From: Colwellia sp. 39_35_sub15_T18
GTDB lineage: Bacteria > Pseudomonadota > Gammaproteobacteria > Enterobacterales > Alteromonadaceae
Assembly: GCA_002162675.1 (NCBI GenBank)
Contig: MAAE01000030.1
Location: forward strand, 26,208-90,207
Reading direction: 5' to 3'
Length of the DNA stretch: 64,000 nucleotides
Shown: in pieces, positions 47,805-57,674 of the stretch
How positions within the stretch are numbered: the stretch's first letter is position 1
How the letters are laid out: the number at the start of each line of letters is the position of its first letter
The notes under the pieces: generated by a model
The model's input: the letters and a program-made list of their open reading frames with translations, nothing else
Database searches by the model: none
Told to the model about the DNA's origin: nothing
Program-made: the position numbers and the translations under genes

Positions 47805-49073
47805 ATGTTTCAACCCATTAGTTTATTCATTGGTTTACGCTATAGCCGCAGTAAAAATCGCACTGGTTTTATCTCTTTTATCACTTTTTTCTCTACGGTC
47901 GGCATCTTGCTTGGTGTTGCCTCATTAATTACCGTGGTCTCTGTGATGAATGGTTTTGAAGGGGAGTTAAAGAAAAGAATCTTAGGTATTGTCCCTCATG
48001 TCGTTGTGACCAGTAACTCTGCTACAGGGCAGGGTAAATTGCCACAATGGCGAAAAATAAGAGCGCAGTTGTTAGCACAAAATCATGTTAAACAAGTTAC
48101 CCCTTTTCTAAGTAGTGAGGCGCTTATTCAATCTCCTGATAATTTACAGGGAGTGCTGCTGCAAGGTATTATCCCCGAGTTTGAGCAAGAAAACATTATT
48201 AGTGAATACATGGTTGCCGGCTCTTTATCAAGTTTGTCTGAGCAAGCGTATGCCATAGTTTTAGGTCGCTCATTGGCTAATCAATTGAAAATATCTTTAA
48301 ATGACACTATCCGCATTGTCTTACCTAATAAAACCATCTTTACCCCTATGGGGCGTATTCCTGTGCAACGTACTTTTACCGTTACGGGTATTTTTGATGT
48401 TGGCTCACAAGTTGATGATGCTATGGTCTATGTGCATAGTAACTACGGCGCTAAATTATTAAGACGCAAAGGCGATGGTATTGGGCAGTTACGCTTGTAT
48501 TTAGATGATGCCTTTAATGCTAATACGGTAGTACAAGAATTGATGCAAAGCACCCGCCTAAAAGCAAGCGCTGATAGCAAGCAAGAGTTAGCCTATACCA
48601 CTTGGAATGACAGTCAAGGGGCACTTTTTTCTGCCGTAAATATGGAGAAAAAAATGATGTGGCTAATGCTGAGTTTAATTGTTGCTGTCGCCGCCTTTAA
48701 CATTGTTTCAGCCCTCGTTATGGTGGTCGTTGAAAAGCAAGGTGAAATAGGTATTTTACAAACCTTAGGCTTATCGAAAATGGGCGTGGTTAAAATATTT
48801 ATTACTCAAGGCATGGTGAATGGTTTTTGGGGAGTTAGTTTGGGTAGTCTTTTAGGTGTGTTATTAAGCCAATATTTAAACGGTTTTCTTGCTTTTTTCG
48901 GCGTTAATATTTTCGGTGCTGGTTATGCTATGCAGCAATTACCTATGCAATTAGACATGATGAATGTCATTGTTATTGCCGTCTCTGCACTAGTCATGAG
49001 TTTTATAGCAACATTATATCCAGCTTTTCAAGCATCAAATACTCAACCGGCAGAGGTATTACGTAATGAGTAA
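47805..49073 (+). CDS. lolC: Lipoprotein-releasing ABC transporter permease LolC
   Basis: A 422-residue inner-membrane permease of the LolCDE machine, which hands lipoproteins to LolA. It has one N-terminal TM (about 25-48), a large periplasmic domain (about 50-270) and three C-terminal TMs. 'GVASLITVVSVMNGFEGELK' is typical. The stop overlaps lolD by 8 bases. Confidence 0.94.
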   Translation: MFQPISLFIGLRYSRSKNRTGFISFITFFSTVGILLGVASLITVVSVMNGFEGELKKRILGIVPHVVVTSNSATGQGKLPQWRKIRAQLLAQNHVKQVTPFLSSEALIQSPDNLQGVLLQGIIPEFEQENIISEYMVAGSLSSLSEQAYAIVLGRSLANQLKISLNDTIRIVLPNKTIFTPMGRIPVQRTFTVTGIFDVGSQVDDAMVYVHSNYGAKLLRRKGDGIGQLRLYLDDAFNANTVVQELMQSTRLKASADSKQELAYTTWNDSQGALFSAVNMEKKMMWLMLSLIVAVAAFNIVSALVMVVVEKQGEIGILQTLGLSKMGVVKIFITQGMVNGFWGVSLGSLLGVLLSQYLNGFLAFFGVNIFGAGYAMQQLPMQLDMMNVIVIAVSALVMSFIATLYPAFQASNTQPAEVLRNE

Positions 49074-49827
49074 GGTTTTACATTGTAGTCAATTATCTAA
49101 GTCATATTTTCAAGGCAAAATAGCAACACCGGTATTAGATAAGTTGGAATTGAGTGTAGAAAAAGGTGAGTTGTTAGCCATTATTGGTAGCTCAGGCTGT
49201 GGTAAAAGCACTTTTTTACACCTTGCAGGTGCTTTAGATTTACCTAGCTCAGGCGAAGTTTTTATTAATGGCACCAATATTTTAACGTTATCAGACAAGC
49301 AAAGAGCGGCTTTTCGTAATCAACATATTGGCTTTATTTATCAATTTCATCACTTAATGATGGAATTTACCGCGCTTGAAAATGTTGCTATGCCATTGAT
49401 GATCCGTGGTGATAGTCCTAAACAAGCAATGAAAGCAGCCAGTGAAGTGTTAGCGCAGGTAGGCTTAGCGCACCGTAGTGGCCATCGACCTAGTGAATTA
49501 TCTGGTGGTGAGCGGCAACGAACCGCCATTGCACGGGCATTAGTCACTAAACCTGCGCTTATTTTAGCCGATGAGCCGACGGGGAATTTAGATGGCGACA
49601 CCGCCGAGCAAATCTATCAACTCATTAGGGCACTAAATGAAAACGTGCAAACTAGTTTTGTGGTGGTCACTCATGACATTGCCTTAGCAATGCGTATGGA
49701 CAGACAACTGAAACTTGATCACGGTAAATTAGCACCATTTATACCTGCTCAAGCTTATATTGACACCAGTGTTGAGCAAAATACAGATGGTAACTCTGCT
49801 AAAGAGCAACAAAGCACGCATGTTTAA
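49066..49827 (+). CDS. lolD: Lipoprotein-releasing ABC ATPase LolD
   Basis: A 253-residue ATPase with Walker A GSSGCGKST (about 42), the Q-loop, signature LSGGERQR (about 145), Walker B 'LILADEPTGNLDG' and the H-loop 'VVTHD'. The C-terminus is about 20 residues longer than in E. coli, and the last 8 bases overlap lolE. Confidence 0.95.
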   Translation: MSKVLHCSQLSKSYFQGKIATPVLDKLELSVEKGELLAIIGSSGCGKSTFLHLAGALDLPSSGEVFINGTNILTLSDKQRAAFRNQHIGFIYQFHHLMMEFTALENVAMPLMIRGDSPKQAMKAASEVLAQVGLAHRSGHRPSELSGGERQRTAIARALVTKPALILADEPTGNLDGDTAEQIYQLIRALNENVQTSFVVVTHDIALAMRMDRQLKLDHGKLAPFIPAQAYIDTSVEQNTDGNSAKEQQSTHV

Positions 49828-51115
49828 GCCTTTAAGTGTTTTTTTAGCACTACGTTATGTGCGCAGTCGACATGGCAATGGCTTTGCTAGTTTTATTTCT
49901 GCTTCCTCAACCATTGGCATCGCGTTAGGCACTTTAGTACTTATTGTTGCTCTAAGTACCATGAATGGTTTCGAGCGTGAGTTAGCACAAAGACTACTGT
50001 CTATTGTGCCCCATGCTGAATTAATGTCGGTGAATAAACCCATTAGTAATTGGCCTGCTAGTGTTAAGCAAGTACAAGCAAACCAGCAAATTGTTGCCGC
50101 CGCTCCTGTTATTAGCCTAACGGGCATGATGCAACATAAAACTCGCTTAAAAGCTTTAGAAATTAGAGGTGTTGAAGCTAATCTTGAAACACTCGTGTCA
50201 GACATTGAACGCTATATTATTGCAGGTAGTTGGCAAGCACTTGCTAAAACAGGTGTTAAGCAACAAGCTCAAGGGATCATTATTGGTGCCGGCGTAGCCA
50301 AAAAACTGTCGGTAAAGCTGGGGGATACTGTGCAATTGTTACTGCCTTCGTCATCGGCTTCTTTATCAAAAGCTACCGGGGGTAGTGATAGTCAGCAAAT
50401 TTTTGCAGCGCCGATCAAGCGTCATGTGCAAATAGTGGCTATTTTCAAATTTGGCGGCACTATCGATGAAACCTTAGCCTATATCTCTTTAGAGCAAGCG
50501 TCAGAAATTAAAGGCTATCAGGCGGGTGAGGCGCAAGGTATTCGATTAAAAGTTAATGATGTGTTTGCCGCGCCCAATATTGCCAGAGAAGTAGCTTACA
50601 ACTTCAATCACTACGTTTATATTATGGATTGGACTCGCAGCCAAGGGCATTTGTTTAATGATATTCAATTAGTACGCATGGTGATGTTTATTGTGTTGGT
50701 GTTAGTGATTGCCGTAGCAAGTTTTAATATTGTCTCTACTTTGATCATGGCAGTGAATGAAAAACAAGGCGACATTGCGATTTTAAAAACCATGGGGACA
50801 CCTGCCAGCGTTATTATGCTAACTTTTATTTATCAGGGCTTAGTGAATGGTATTTTAGGCAGTTTAATAGGTGGTTTACTCGGTGTTTATTTAGCTGAAA
50901 ACCTTGCCGCGATAGTGATGTTTTTTGAGCAACTGTTTGCTATGCAGTTATTATCTGCCGATGTTTATTTTATCGACCATATTCCCAGTCAATTAATTAT
51001 GTCTGATGTTTATATCACCGTGATTACCGCACTTATTATGTCTTTGTTAGCGACTATTTACCCGGCATGGCGCGCAACTAAAGTTGAACCTGCACAAGTG
51101 TTAGGGCAATTGTAG
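49820..51115 (+). CDS. lolE: Lipoprotein-releasing ABC transporter permease LolE
   Basis: A 431-residue paralogue of LolC with the same one-plus-three TM layout. The frame is open from a TTG at 49760. The ATG at 49820 is chosen because the protein then starts 'MFKPLSVFLALRYVRSR', aligned with LolC. The overlap with lolD matches the lolC/lolD junction. Confidence 0.93.
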   Translation: MFKPLSVFLALRYVRSRHGNGFASFISASSTIGIALGTLVLIVALSTMNGFERELAQRLLSIVPHAELMSVNKPISNWPASVKQVQANQQIVAAAPVISLTGMMQHKTRLKALEIRGVEANLETLVSDIERYIIAGSWQALAKTGVKQQAQGIIIGAGVAKKLSVKLGDTVQLLLPSSSASLSKATGGSDSQQIFAAPIKRHVQIVAIFKFGGTIDETLAYISLEQASEIKGYQAGEAQGIRLKVNDVFAAPNIAREVAYNFNHYVYIMDWTRSQGHLFNDIQLVRMVMFIVLVLVIAVASFNIVSTLIMAVNEKQGDIAILKTMGTPASVIMLTFIYQGLVNGILGSLIGGLLGVYLAENLAAIVMFFEQLFAMQLLSADVYFIDHIPSQLIMSDVYITVITALIMSLLATIYPAWRATKVEPAQVLGQL

Positions 51116-51134
51116 CGCTGAGCTGTCATTAACT

Positions 51135-51176
51135 AATAGGCAAGGAATAGGCAAGGAATAGGCAAGGAATAGGCAA
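51135..51176. repeat. 11-bp tandem repeat after lolE
   Basis: AATAGGCAAGG repeats three times (51135-51167), followed by a partial fourth copy. The period equals that of the repeat at 9301. Confidence 0.95.
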
Positions 51177-51183
51177 AAAACAG

Positions 51184-51214
51184 ACAAAAAAAAGCCCGCA
51201 AAAATTTTGCGGGC
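51184..51214 (-). terminator. Reverse-strand terminator without an upstream gene
   Basis: A GCCCGC/GCGGGC stem with an A/T loop. On the reverse strand it is followed by eight T, and on the forward strand by none. No reverse-strand gene lies to the right before 58 kb. Confidence 0.75.
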
Positions 51215-51747
51215 CAACTTAAATTTCAAGTTGATAGAAGGAAGTCTTTTTCAAAGAGAAAGCTTCGAGAAACATGTCAGAGAGAAAAGATAACAACAGT
51301 ATCTAATCAAAAGTTTTCTGGATAAAGATGTTTCTACGGGGAGAGTAAATTCATCGGTGCACTAGCTTTAGAAGCTAAACCAGAAAACAAAGCTAGTTTA
51401 GGCGCTGATAGCTTTTTTGACAAACTAAAAAAAATACCTTTTCGCATTAGAAAAACTAATGTATTTGTTTGAGGGCTTTAGTGTGAAGTTATGTGAGTAA
51501 TTATGCACTGAAGCTTTTCTATAATGGTTTTTCTTTTTAGTTTGTTATATGAATATTTTATCGGTAAATAAATGGTTTAACGATTAGTTATTCTTACTGT
51601 TTGTTCAGTTAAGTTTTTATGAATGATTTATTTTTTGTAGCAAAGTGTAATTATTATCTTCAACGCCTTGTTTGTCTGTTAGGTTATCTATTATTATAGA
51701 TTCACTTTTTTTATTCGTTTAAATTACTGCTGTAAGTGCCAAAGAAA

Positions 51748-52173
51748 ATGCCAAAGACAAGCCAAGATTACTCTGTAAGAGTTTATTATGAAGACACCGA
51801 CGCTGGTGGCATCGTTTATTATGCCAATTATTTGAAATTTTTTGAACGGGCAAGAACAGAGTGGTTACGATCACTGGATATAAGCCAAGCAAAGTTTTTA
51901 GAACAAAACATAGGTTTTGTGGTCAGAAAGGTTGAAATGAATAATGTTGCTTCGGCAAAGTTAGATGACCTACTTAATGTAAACTCCACTATTGTTACGC
52001 TTAAACGCGCCAGTTTAGTTTTTCATCAACAAATAACCAACCAAGCACAACACATAATATGTACTGCAACAGTACAGGTTGCTTGTGTTGATTTTCAAAG
52101 TCATAACGGGCAAAGAGCAAAACCTGTGGCTATTCCCGAATCTATATTAGGAGCGTTTAAACGTGTCTGCTGA
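51748..52173 (+). CDS. ybgC: Tol-Pal-associated acyl-CoA thioesterase
   Basis: A protein of about 141 residues with a hotdog fold and the active-site sequence '[26 protein letters not shown]' (landmark near residue 11; catalytic Asp in DTDAGG). YbgC hydrolyses acyl-CoA or acyl-ACP near the envelope and is the conserved first gene of the tol-pal cluster. GTG at 51736 would add four residues and repeats the M-P-K motif. Neither start has a strong ribosome site. Confidence 0.92.
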   Translation: MPKTSQDYSVRVYYEDTDAGGIVYYANYLKFFERARTEWLRSLDISQAKFLEQNIGFVVRKVEMNNVASAKLDDLLNVNSTIVTLKRASLVFHQQITNQAQHIICTATVQVACVDFQSHNGQRAKPVAIPESILGAFKRVC

Positions 52174-52846
52174 ATTTTCAATTTTTGAACTTGTTTTAGA
52201 AGCCAGCTTATTGGTGAAATTTGTTATGTTGGTATTACTTGGCTTTTCTATTGCCTGTTGGGCGATGATTTTTCAACGCCGACAAGCATTAAACCTTGCG
52301 AAAATACAACTGAAGCAGTTTGAGGATAAGTTTTGGAGTGGCACTGATTTAAGCAAGTTGTATAGTGAAATTTCAACGAAAAATCAGATACAAGGCATTG
52401 AGAGTTTATTTGTTGCTGGTTTTAAAGAATTTGCCCGTTTACGTAAAAGTAAAATTACTGATCCCCATATCATTGTTGATGGTACTCACCGCGCCATGCG
52501 TGTGGCATTGTCACGTGAAGTTGATAATTTAGAAGTTCACCTGCCTTTCATGGCTACTGTCGGCTCTATTAGTCCTTATATTGGTTTGTTTGGTACTGTT
52601 TGGGGCATCATGAACTCTTTTATTGGTTTAGGCTCGGTGCAGCAAGCAACTTTATCTATGGTAGCACCTGGCATTGCCGAAGCACTTATTGCAACAGCCA
52701 TGGGTTTATTTGCGGCTATTCCAGCGGTTATGGCATTTAACCGTTTTAGCCATAAAGTTGAAAAACTTGAGAATAGCTACGGTAATTTCATGGAAGAGTT
52801 TTCTAGCATATTACAACGTCAATCAGTTATTGAGCCGCAAGCATAA
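52163..52846 (+). CDS. tolQ: Tol-Pal system protein TolQ
   Basis: A 227-residue proton-channel subunit of the TolQR motor, homologous to ExbB and MotA. Three TM segments lie at about 14-36, 135-158 and 168-192, with '[22 protein letters not shown]' as the core motif. It starts at GTG, with AGGAGCG 7 bases upstream, and overlaps ybgC by 11 bases. Confidence 0.95.
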   Translation: MSAEFSIFELVLEASLLVKFVMLVLLGFSIACWAMIFQRRQALNLAKIQLKQFEDKFWSGTDLSKLYSEISTKNQIQGIESLFVAGFKEFARLRKSKITDPHIIVDGTHRAMRVALSREVDNLEVHLPFMATVGSISPYIGLFGTVWGIMNSFIGLGSVQQATLSMVAPGIAEALIATAMGLFAAIPAVMAFNRFSHKVEKLENSYGNFMEEFSSILQRQSVIEPQA

Positions 52847-52861
52847 TAAAGGGCGAAAATT

Positions 52862-53287
52862 ATGTATCAAAGAGTTAGACGCCGTAAAGTTGCTGAAATC
52901 AATGTCGTTCCTTACATTGATGTTATGTTAGTACTACTTATTATTTTTATGGTTACCGCGCCTCTGATTACTCAAGGGGTTAAAGTTGACTTGCCTAAAG
53001 CAGAAGCTGAGCCGTTAGATAAAGACACTAAACCGCCGTTGGTCGCCTCTGTAGATGCTCAAGGGCGGTACTATATTACCCTAGGCGCTAATGATAAAGA
53101 GCCTTTGTCGGCTGAAGAAGTGGCAACTTTGGTTAAAGCACACTTAGCTGTAAACCCTGACACTCCCGTGGTGGTTAATGGCGATGGTGCGGTCTCTTAT
53201 GATGCAGTAATCCAATTGATGGTGTTATTGCAAACAGTTGCTGGCGTACCATCGGTGGGCTTAATGACTGATTCAGTGGAGCAATAA
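52862..53287 (+). CDS. tolR: Tol-Pal system protein TolR
   Basis: A 141-residue, single-TM, ExbD-like subunit. The TM carries the proton-relay Asp in 'VVPYIDVMLVLLIIFMV' (about residue 22), and a periplasmic domain follows. It lies 15 bases after tolQ and 1 base before tolA. Confidence 0.95.
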   Translation: MYQRVRRRKVAEINVVPYIDVMLVLLIIFMVTAPLITQGVKVDLPKAEAEPLDKDTKPPLVASVDAQGRYYITLGANDKEPLSAEEVATLVKAHLAVNPDTPVVVNGDGAVSYDAVIQLMVLLQTVAGVPSVGLMTDSVEQ

Positions 53288-53288
53288 G

Positions 53289-54221
53289 GTGAGTCAGATG
53301 TATGATCGCGGCACATTTATTAAGGCTATTTGGTTAAGTGTTGTTTTACATGTAGCGTTAGTGGCCATATTGTTTATCGGGGATTTTAGTACCGAGACTA
53401 AACCAAAGAAAAGTTCAGCTGTTGCCGAGCAAGTTAAGCCGATACAAGCCACCGTTGTTGATGCCAATAAATTACAAAAAGCTATCAATAAAATCAAAAA
53501 GCAAAAAGCTGATGATAAAGCGGCGGAGAAAAAACACCTTAAAGATATTGAAAAGCGCGCTAATGCAGCAAAAAAACGTCGCGCGAAAGAAGAAGCACGT
53601 ATTAAGAAATTAGAAAAACAGCGTAAGCAAAAAGAGCAAGAGAAAAAACGAGCAGACAAAGCGGCAAAAGAGTCATCAGCCAAAGCGGCGAAAGCTGAAA
53701 AAATAAGAAAACAAAAAGTGCAAGAGCAGCAAAAAGCAGAAGATGCAGCAGCGCAAGCACGCTCCAAACGATTAAAAGCAGAAGCAGCGGCGAAAAAAGC
53801 CGATGACGTTCGCAAAAAGCAAATAGCTGAGCGTAAACGTAAAGAGCAAGAAGCGGCAAACAAGGCGGCGGGTGAAAAACTATTAGCAGAGCAAATGGCT
53901 GCTGAAATGGCGACTCGAAATAAAGCACGTAAACAACAAATGATGTCGGAAATACAACGTTTCGCTGCGCTTATCACTAATGTGATTGACCAGCGAATGA
54001 TAAAAGATCGTTCCACTATGGAAGGAAAGTCTTGTAAATTAACGATAAGTCTTGCACCATCGGGCAATGTGCAGTTTGTTACCAATGGCACGGGCGATCG
54101 TATTGTTTGTGATGCAGCGAAAAAAGCGATATATAAAGCGGGCATATTACCTGTATCTCAAGATCCTGAAGTCTTTAAAGAAATGAGTAAGATTGATGTT
54201 TCGGTAGTGCCAGATTTTTAA
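53289..54221 (+). CDS. tolA: Tol-Pal system protein TolA
   Basis: A 310-residue inner-membrane protein that reaches the outer membrane. It has an N-terminal TM (about 13-32), a long Lys/Ala/Glu-rich helix (about 55-220) and a C-terminal domain (about 225-310, with conserved Cys in 'GKSCKLTISL' and 'RIVCDAAKKAI'). The start is GTG at 53289, and an ATG three codons on is possible. The helical domain is shorter than in E. coli (421 residues in total). Confidence 0.93.
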   Translation: MSQMYDRGTFIKAIWLSVVLHVALVAILFIGDFSTETKPKKSSAVAEQVKPIQATVVDANKLQKAINKIKKQKADDKAAEKKHLKDIEKRANAAKKRRAKEEARIKKLEKQRKQKEQEKKRADKAAKESSAKAAKAEKIRKQKVQEQQKAEDAAAQARSKRLKAEAAAKKADDVRKKQIAERKRKEQEAANKAAGEKLLAEQMAAEMATRNKARKQQMMSEIQRFAALITNVIDQRMIKDRSTMEGKSCKLTISLAPSGNVQFVTNGTGDRIVCDAAKKAIYKAGILPVSQDPEVFKEMSKIDVSVVPDF

Positions 54222-54260
54222 CTAGTTTAATTAAACCTAAATAGAATAAATAAGTGAACA

Positions 54261-55604
54261 ATGAAAATTAAATTACTCCTTGGACTTTTTATAACCTTAC
54301 TTTCTACCTCTGCCATGGCAACACTAGAAATAGTGATAACGGGTGGTATTGATAGTGCTCGCCCTATTGCTGTATTACCGTTCCAATGGCAAGGTAGTGG
54401 TGAATTACCAGAGCAAATATCAAAAGTGATCAGCGATGATCTATTGCGTAGTGGCAAATTTAGCCCGGTTAAGGCAGATAAGTTTCCTCAATCACCGACA
54501 TCGGCTGCCAACATAGATTACAGTGCTTGGGCTAGCATAGGTGTGGAAGCCGTGCTGATTGGGCAAATTCAAGAAACTACCTTAGATAAGTATCAAGTTA
54601 GCTATCAATTAGTGGATGTTATTCGTGGTCAAATCACGGGTGGTCAAACATCAATGCTGAGTAACGGTGAATTGGTGAAAACCAGAGATCACCTATTAAG
54701 TCAAAGTAGTGCGCAAATAGGTAGTAAGCAATTTCGCCGTTATGCTCATACAATCAGTAATGCGGTATACGAGTCATTAACAGGAAGTAAAGGCGCGTTT
54801 TTGACCCAAATTGCTTATGTTATTGTTCGTGATCAAGGAAAGTACCCGTATCAACTCGCTTTTGCTGATTATGATGGCTTTAACGAACAAGTATTGTTAA
54901 GTTCTAATGAACCGTTAATGTCACCATCATGGCACCCTGACGGCGAGCAACTGGCTTATGTTTCATTTGAAAATCGTCAGGCACAAATTCATACCATGAA
55001 TATATATACTGGTCAGCGAAAATTGGTCAGTTCTTTTAACGGTATTAATAGTGCACCGAGATTCTCACCAGACGGTAAAAAAATGGCGATGGTGTTATCA
55101 AAAGATGGTAACCCCGACTTATATGTAATGACGTTGGCCAGTAAAAAATTACGCCGAGTAACCCGTAACCGAGCCATAGATACTGAACCAAGTTGGTCAC
55201 CTGACGGTAATTCTTTAGTATTTAGTTCAGAACGGGGTGGTAAACCGCAACTATATCGCGTAAATTTACTCGACGGTAAAGTTAAGCGGTTAACGTTTGA
55301 TGGTGAAGTGAACCTAGGTGGTTCAGTTACCCCAGATGGTAAACAGCTTATTATGGTTAATAGAACACGTGGTCAGTACCGTCTTGCCAAGCAAGAATTG
55401 GACTCAGGTTTATTTCAGGTGTTGACCAAAACTCGTTTAGATGAATCGCCTAGTGTTTCACCCAATGGCGGAATGATAATATACTCAACCTTGCATAATA
55501 AAAGACAAGTGCTGGGGTTAGTGTCGGTAGATGGGCGTTTTAAAGCACGTTTACCTGCACTGGATGGGCAAGTGAAATCTCCAGCTTGGTCACCATTTTT
55601 GTAG
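54261..55604 (+). CDS. tolB: Tol-Pal system translocation protein TolB
   Basis: A 447-residue periplasmic protein with a signal peptide (about 1-20, cut near 'AMA'), an N-terminal alpha/beta domain and a six-bladed beta propeller. The propeller shows the repeated pattern '[15 protein letters not shown]', '[14 protein letters not shown]' and '[13 protein letters not shown]'. It binds Pal and TolA. Confidence 0.95.
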   Translation: MKIKLLLGLFITLLSTSAMATLEIVITGGIDSARPIAVLPFQWQGSGELPEQISKVISDDLLRSGKFSPVKADKFPQSPTSAANIDYSAWASIGVEAVLIGQIQETTLDKYQVSYQLVDVIRGQITGGQTSMLSNGELVKTRDHLLSQSSAQIGSKQFRRYAHTISNAVYESLTGSKGAFLTQIAYVIVRDQGKYPYQLAFADYDGFNEQVLLSSNEPLMSPSWHPDGEQLAYVSFENRQAQIHTMNIYTGQRKLVSSFNGINSAPRFSPDGKKMAMVLSKDGNPDLYVMTLASKKLRRVTRNRAIDTEPSWSPDGNSLVFSSERGGKPQLYRVNLLDGKVKRLTFDGEVNLGGSVTPDGKQLIMVNRTRGQYRLAKQELDSGLFQVLTKTRLDESPSVSPNGGMIIYSTLHNKRQVLGLVSVDGRFKARLPALDGQVKSPAWSPFL

Positions 55605-55716
55605 TTATAACAAAAAATACAGTTTTTACTCTTATTTTTGATAAAGCTTGATAAAGCGAGTAAAAACTTAAATGAAAACAATTTTAAATTACTATTTTGC
55701 AAATAAGGAAAATAAC

Positions 55717-56262
55717 ATGCGCTTGAACAAAACACTTAAAAATGCAGCTATTGCTTTACCACTTTTAGCATTAGCAGCTTGTAGCTCTAATGACAACAGT
55801 GATGAGCAAAGCTCTGTTGGTACAAATGCTAACACCGAAGTAACACAACAAGTTGCTGAAGATAGCGTACAAGTTACTGCCGCAAAACGTGCCGCAGAAA
55901 TTGAAGAGCAAAAACGTCAAGAGCTTGCTAAATTACGTTCTGAACATATTGTTTATTTCGATTTTGATGTATCAGATGTTAGTGACCATTTTGCGGGTGT
56001 TTTAGACGCACATGCTAAATTTTTAACCGCTAATACTAACGTTAAAGTATTAATTGAAGGCCATGCGGATGAACGTGGTACGCCTGAGTACAACATTGCC
56101 TTAGGTGAGCGTCGTGCTAAAGCCGTAGTGACTTATTTAGAAAATATGGGTGTAGCAACTGAGCAATTATCTGTTGTTAGCTACGGTGAAGAAAAGCCTA
56201 TGGTTAAAGACCGCTCAGAAGATGCGTTCGCTAAAAACCGTCGTGCTGTTATTGTTTACTAA
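55717..56262 (+). CDS. pal: Peptidoglycan-associated lipoprotein
   Basis: A 181-residue outer-membrane lipoprotein. The signal peptide ends with a lipobox (LALAAC, Cys about 22), followed by an Asn/Ser-rich linker and an OmpA-like peptidoglycan-binding domain ('VYFDFDVSDV', 'EGHADERGTPEYNIALGERRA'). The frame opens at 55672, but the ATG at 55717 with AAGGAA upstream gives a correct lipoprotein signal. Confidence 0.95.
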   Translation: MRLNKTLKNAAIALPLLALAACSSNDNSDEQSSVGTNANTEVTQQVAEDSVQVTAAKRAAEIEEQKRQELAKLRSEHIVYFDFDVSDVSDHFAGVLDAHAKFLTANTNVKVLIEGHADERGTPEYNIALGERRAKAVVTYLENMGVATEQLSVVSYGEEKPMVKDRSEDAFAKNRRAVIVY

Positions 56263-56289
56263 TAGTCTTAGTTATAGATAGGTCAATAA

Positions 56290-57081
56290 ATGAAACTAGC
56301 CTTTCCAAACAGAACGGCTTTATTTGGCATTATATTAACTGCTAGCGCACCTGTTGTGCTAGCAGCCCAAGCGCCAGTTATAGACGTTAGTTCATCGAAT
56401 CAAACCTCACAAGTTACCGGCTCATTAGCCGAACAATTAGCTAGCGTAGAACGCAAGCTAGATTCTCGTAACCGAGCGCAAGTTAATATTCAGCGTCAGC
56501 TGGATGACATGCAAACTCAGGTCAATGAATTACGCGGTGTTACTGAGTTACACACGCATCAGCTATCTCAAGTGCTTGAACGTCAGCGAGAGCTTTATCA
56601 AGAGCTTGACCGACGTGTAAGCGAGGCATTAAGGCCAGCGCAAGTGCCTGCGGCTATAGCGGTTAACACGACTACAGCCCCACAAAATTACAGTAACGAT
56701 TTAACTGAAAATGAAGCTTATGACAAAGCGCTTAATCTTGTCCTTAAAGATAAGCGTTACGAAGAAGCTATTCCTGCTTTTCGTCATTTTAATCAAACTT
56801 ATCCGCAATCGTCTTATGCACCTAATGCCCATTATTGGCTAGGGCAATTATTGTTTAATAAAGGCGAAATAGCGGCAGCAGAGCAAGAGTTTTCTATCGT
56901 TGTTGATAAATTTAAAGAAACTAGCAAAAGACCTGATGCCTTATTGAAACTAGCGATGGTAGCTCAACAGCAAAATAATACGGTTAAAGCGGTGAATTTA
57001 TACCGTCAATTATTGAGTGAATACCCAGATTCAACATCAGCACAATTAGCAAAACCTCGTTTAGAAAGTCTAACACAGTAA
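56290..57081 (+). CDS. cpoB: Cell division coordinator CpoB (YbgF)
   Basis: A 263-residue periplasmic protein with a signal peptide (about 1-25), an N-terminal trimerising coiled coil (about 45-115) and three TPR repeats (about 140-260, 'AYDKALNLVLKDKRYEEAI'). CpoB links peptidoglycan synthesis with Tol-driven constriction. It is the last gene of the cluster. Confidence 0.93.
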   Translation: MKLAFPNRTALFGIILTASAPVVLAAQAPVIDVSSSNQTSQVTGSLAEQLASVERKLDSRNRAQVNIQRQLDDMQTQVNELRGVTELHTHQLSQVLERQRELYQELDRRVSEALRPAQVPAAIAVNTTTAPQNYSNDLTENEAYDKALNLVLKDKRYEEAIPAFRHFNQTYPQSSYAPNAHYWLGQLLFNKGEIAAAEQEFSIVVDKFKETSKRPDALLKLAMVAQQQNNTVKAVNLYRQLLSEYPDSTSAQLAKPRLESLTQ

Positions 57082-57170
57082 TGTTTAATTTTTTATTGCC
57101 GACAAATGTAGCGCTTTGCTGTGTTTTTAGGCAAACAAAAAAATAATAGTTAAAAAAGTGGAATTTGTTG

Positions 57171-57198
57171 TTGCACTAAATTTTTATATCAGTATTAT
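57171..57198 (+). promoter_or_regulatory. Promoter of the tRNA-Lys cluster with a GC-rich discriminator
   Basis: TTGCAC (57171-57176), 16 bases, TATTAT (57193-57198), then GCGGCGCG at the predicted start. Such discriminators are typical of stringently controlled stable-RNA promoters. Confidence 0.65.
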
Positions 57199-57234
57199 AT
57201 GCGGCGCGTTAAGGCACCAACGTTATCGCAATGT

Positions 57235-57310
57235 CGGCCGTTAGCTCAGTTGGTAGAGCAGTTGGCTTTTAACCAATTTGTCGAAGGTTCAAATCCTTCA
57301 CGGCCGACCA
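57235..57310 (+). tRNA. tRNA-Lys(TTT), copy 1
   Basis: 76 bases including an encoded CCA. Acceptor CGGCCGT/ACGGCCG, D-loop AGTTGGTAGA, anticodon loop CTTTTAA (anticodon TTT), T-loop GTTCAAATC. The first pair is C-G rather than the usual G-C. Confidence 0.95.
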
Positions 57311-57363
57311 CTTTTATTTAAAATATGTTTTTGAATATGTTTTTGGATTTAATTGTGTTGTAT

Positions 57364-57425
57364 GAAAGCCAAGGCTTTTAAGCAGTCAATCCGAGTTGGT
57401 CGAAGATTCGAATTCTTCATCGATA
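57364..57425 (+). pseudogene. Strongly decayed tRNA-Lys 3'-half copy
   Basis: GCCAAGGCTTTTAAGCAGTC... to GGTCGAAGATTCGAATTCTTC matches the anticodon and T arms of the lysine tRNA. The 5' half and acceptor are lost. It lies between tRNA copies 1 and 2. Confidence 0.75.
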
Positions 57426-57487
57426 ACAAATTTTATTTATTGTTTTTTAAACGATAAATTAAATGTAGTAAATTATAAATCTTGAAA

Positions 57488-57563
57488 CGGCCGTTAGCTC
57501 AGTTGGTAGAGCAGTTGGCTTTTAACCAATTTGTCGAAGGTTCAAATCCTTCACGGCCGACCA
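57488..57563 (+). tRNA. tRNA-Lys(TTT), copy 2
   Basis: Identical to copy 1 over 76 bases, including CCA. Confidence 0.95.
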
Positions 57564-57598
57564 ATTCAAGAAATTATAATAGTCAGTAAAACTAGAAA

Positions 57599-57674
57599 CG
57601 GCCGTTAGCTCAGTTGGTAGAGCAGTTGGCTTTTAACCAATTTGTCGAAGGTTCAAATCCTTCACGGCCGACCA
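57599..57674 (+). tRNA. tRNA-Lys(TTT), copy 3
   Basis: Identical to copies 1 and 2 over 76 bases. It is followed by an array of tRNA 3'-half repeats. Confidence 0.95.

Larger units (their letters stand above)
51116..51747. other. 632-bp region between lolE and ybgC
   Basis: It holds an 11-bp tandem repeat, a reverse-strand terminator, and about 450 bases of AT-rich sequence with several short inverted repeats, such as CATTAG/CTAATG near 51445-51461. A 37-codon reverse frame (51334-51447) has no ribosome site. A reverse-strand transcript is implied only by the terminator. Confidence 0.5.

Noticed and set aside
53294..54145. Long reverse-strand open frame across tolA
   Set aside because: It is the antisense shadow of the Lys/Ala-rich tolA helix. 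The forward gene has family homology and operon context, and the reverse frame is Cys/Ser/Phe-rich without a ribosome site.
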